The notes under the pieces are model-generated. The model saw nothing but the letters and a program-made list of their open reading frames with translations, was not told the DNA's origin and did not search any database. From Oscillospiraceae bacterium (GTDB taxonomy: Bacteria; Bacillota; Clostridia; Oscillospirales; Acutalibacteraceae), in assembly GCA_019417045.1 (NCBI GenBank), contig DXWE01000016.1, positions 1 through 22,743 of the forward strand: a stretch of 22,743 bases of DNA, written 5' to 3'. Each line of letters starts with the position of its first letter. Positions within the stretch are counted from its first letter, which is position 1. A program made the translations under genes and the position numbers. Of this stretch, positions 22,041-22,743 are shown in pieces.

Positions 22041-22743
22041 ATGGCAACAATTACTCCTGTACGAACAATCACCTACACGGTCGAACTGGATTCCATCCAA
22101 CCGAGCACACCACAATTCGCAGGCGCACGCGGTGATCACAATGCAACCCGTGTGATCTTCGTGCTGCCAGAGGAACTTGTGAAATCGGCATATATTTACC
22201 GGGTGGAATATGTGGATGACCTGCAATTTCATGATACCACCGGATTGCTGACCGTTTCTGATGACCAAGTCTATGTTGATCTGATTCAGGCGTGGACCAT
22301 CCACGGAGGAGTAGGACATCTGAGGCTGGTCGTATCAGAATTGACAGAACAAGGGGAGGAGCAGACCATTCACTCGGTTACCGCCAGCATTTATTTCGAT
22401 GAACGGGATCTGCGTACCGAAACAGCTGCAGCCACTCATCTTTCACAGCTTATTTCCGATTGCGAGGAGGCCACAGATGCAGCCAATTCTGCTGCGGCGT
22501 CTGTAGACAATGCAAAGCAGGCAGCTTTGAATGCCGCTCAGACGGCGAATACTGCTGCGCAAGGGGCCAATACGGCGGCAGAGGCCGCCAATGAAGCGGC
22601 ACAAGCAGCGCAGGAGGCAGCGGCGGAAACCACACAGGCCGTGACTGATCACAATGTCGATCCGGAGGCGCACGAGGACCTGTTTGCCGGGAAGTTGAAC
22701 TACTTCACCGCTGACGGCGAGGATGCGGATACGCTGTATGCGA
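22041..22743 (+). CDS. Tail fibre/baseplate (BppU-like) protein, 3' end outside window
   Basis: At least 234 residues from ATG 22041, with AAAGGA upstream; the frame is open to the window end. The first 130 residues look like the beta-rich N-terminal domain of BppU-type upper baseplate or fibre proteins (TITYTVELDS, then RVIFVLPEELV, VYVDLIQAW, SVTASIYFDERDL). An Ala-rich helical stretch with seven-residue repeats follows, as in trimeric coiled-coil shafts. Then comes TDHNVDPEAHEDLF, a DHN...AH motif often found in phage fibres. The protein probably attaches the receptor-binding part to the tail. Confidence 0.75.
   Translation, partial: MATITPVRTITYTVELDSIQPSTPQFAGARGDHNATRVIFVLPEELVKSAYIYRVEYVDDLQFHDTTGLLTVSDDQVYVDLIQAWTIHGGVGHLRLVVSELTEQGEEQTIHSVTASIYFDERDLRTETAAATHLSQLISDCEEATDAANSAAASVDNAKQAALNAAQTANTAAQGANTAAEAANEAAQAAQEAAAETTQAVTDHNVDPEAHEDLFAGKLNYFTADGEDADTLYA
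22521..22625 (+). repeat. Five Ala-rich heptad repeats in the fibre shaft
   Basis: Five 21-base units encode AALNAAQ, TANTAAQ, GANTAAE, AANEAAQ and AAQEAAA. Alanine at heptad core positions fits a slim trimeric coiled coil. Confidence 0.75.

Noticed and set aside
1..22743. tRNA genes, CRISPR arrays, insertion sequences or an integrase site
   Set aside because: Nothing with cloverleaf arms, regularly spaced repeats, transposase motifs or attachment-site duplication was found.

Overview
This window is the early/late junction, head module and start of the tail module of a phage or prophage. It most likely comes from a low-GC-Gram-positive gut lineage (Clostridia such as Oscillospiraceae or Lachnospiraceae). 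That assignment is inferred from gene order, Firmicutes-style AGGAGG ribosome-binding sites, several TTG starts, an N4-gp56-type capsid protein and an LPD38-type giant protein. It looks short-tailed (podovirus-like): a P22-type portal and a gp10-like nozzle protein are present, with no tape measure or tail tube in sight.

Layout. Bases 1-767 hold the end of the early region: two small cysteine-rich proteins and a RinA/ArpU-like late regulator. Bases 768-887 carry an extended -10 promoter and hairpins. Bases 888-1528 are a reversed two-gene cassette, an acidic partner protein plus an XRE regulator. It has its own consensus promoter, a palindromic operator candidate in the spacer and a terminator. 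From 1591 the late operon runs rightward without a break: small and large terminase, portal, Prp-type cysteine protease, scaffold, major capsid protein, a small head protein, head-tail connector, tail nozzle, a 59-residue coiled-coil protein, a repeat-containing putative ejection protein, one open frame of 3351 codons, and the 5' part of a fibre/baseplate protein.

How the genes fit together. Terminase packages DNA through the portal into a shell built on the scaffold. The phage carries its own Prp protease. Its scaffold and capsid protein both have an N-terminal L-x-L-x-L-F-(A/G) motif like the Prp site of ribosomal protein L27, so protease and substrates probably form a maturation unit. The giant protein is a polyvalent, probably virion-packaged product. 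It combines coiled coils, a hydrophobic Ala/Gly region, a zincin-like site (HEWTH), an ADP-ribosyltransferase with R / STS / ExE motifs, a module flanked by two FSLK motifs, and an LPD38-like C-terminus.

The most unusual finding lies inside the giant gene at 15755-16111. Two paralogous small zinc-ribbon-type proteins are encoded in tandem in another reading frame, each with its own ribosome-binding site. They start with the same ten residues. The base differences between those starts are all silent in the small-protein frame and all amino-acid-changing in the giant frame, so selection appears to act on the small proteins. The giant reading frame therefore seems to run through a former two-gene cassette placed directly after the ADP-ribosyltransferase domain.
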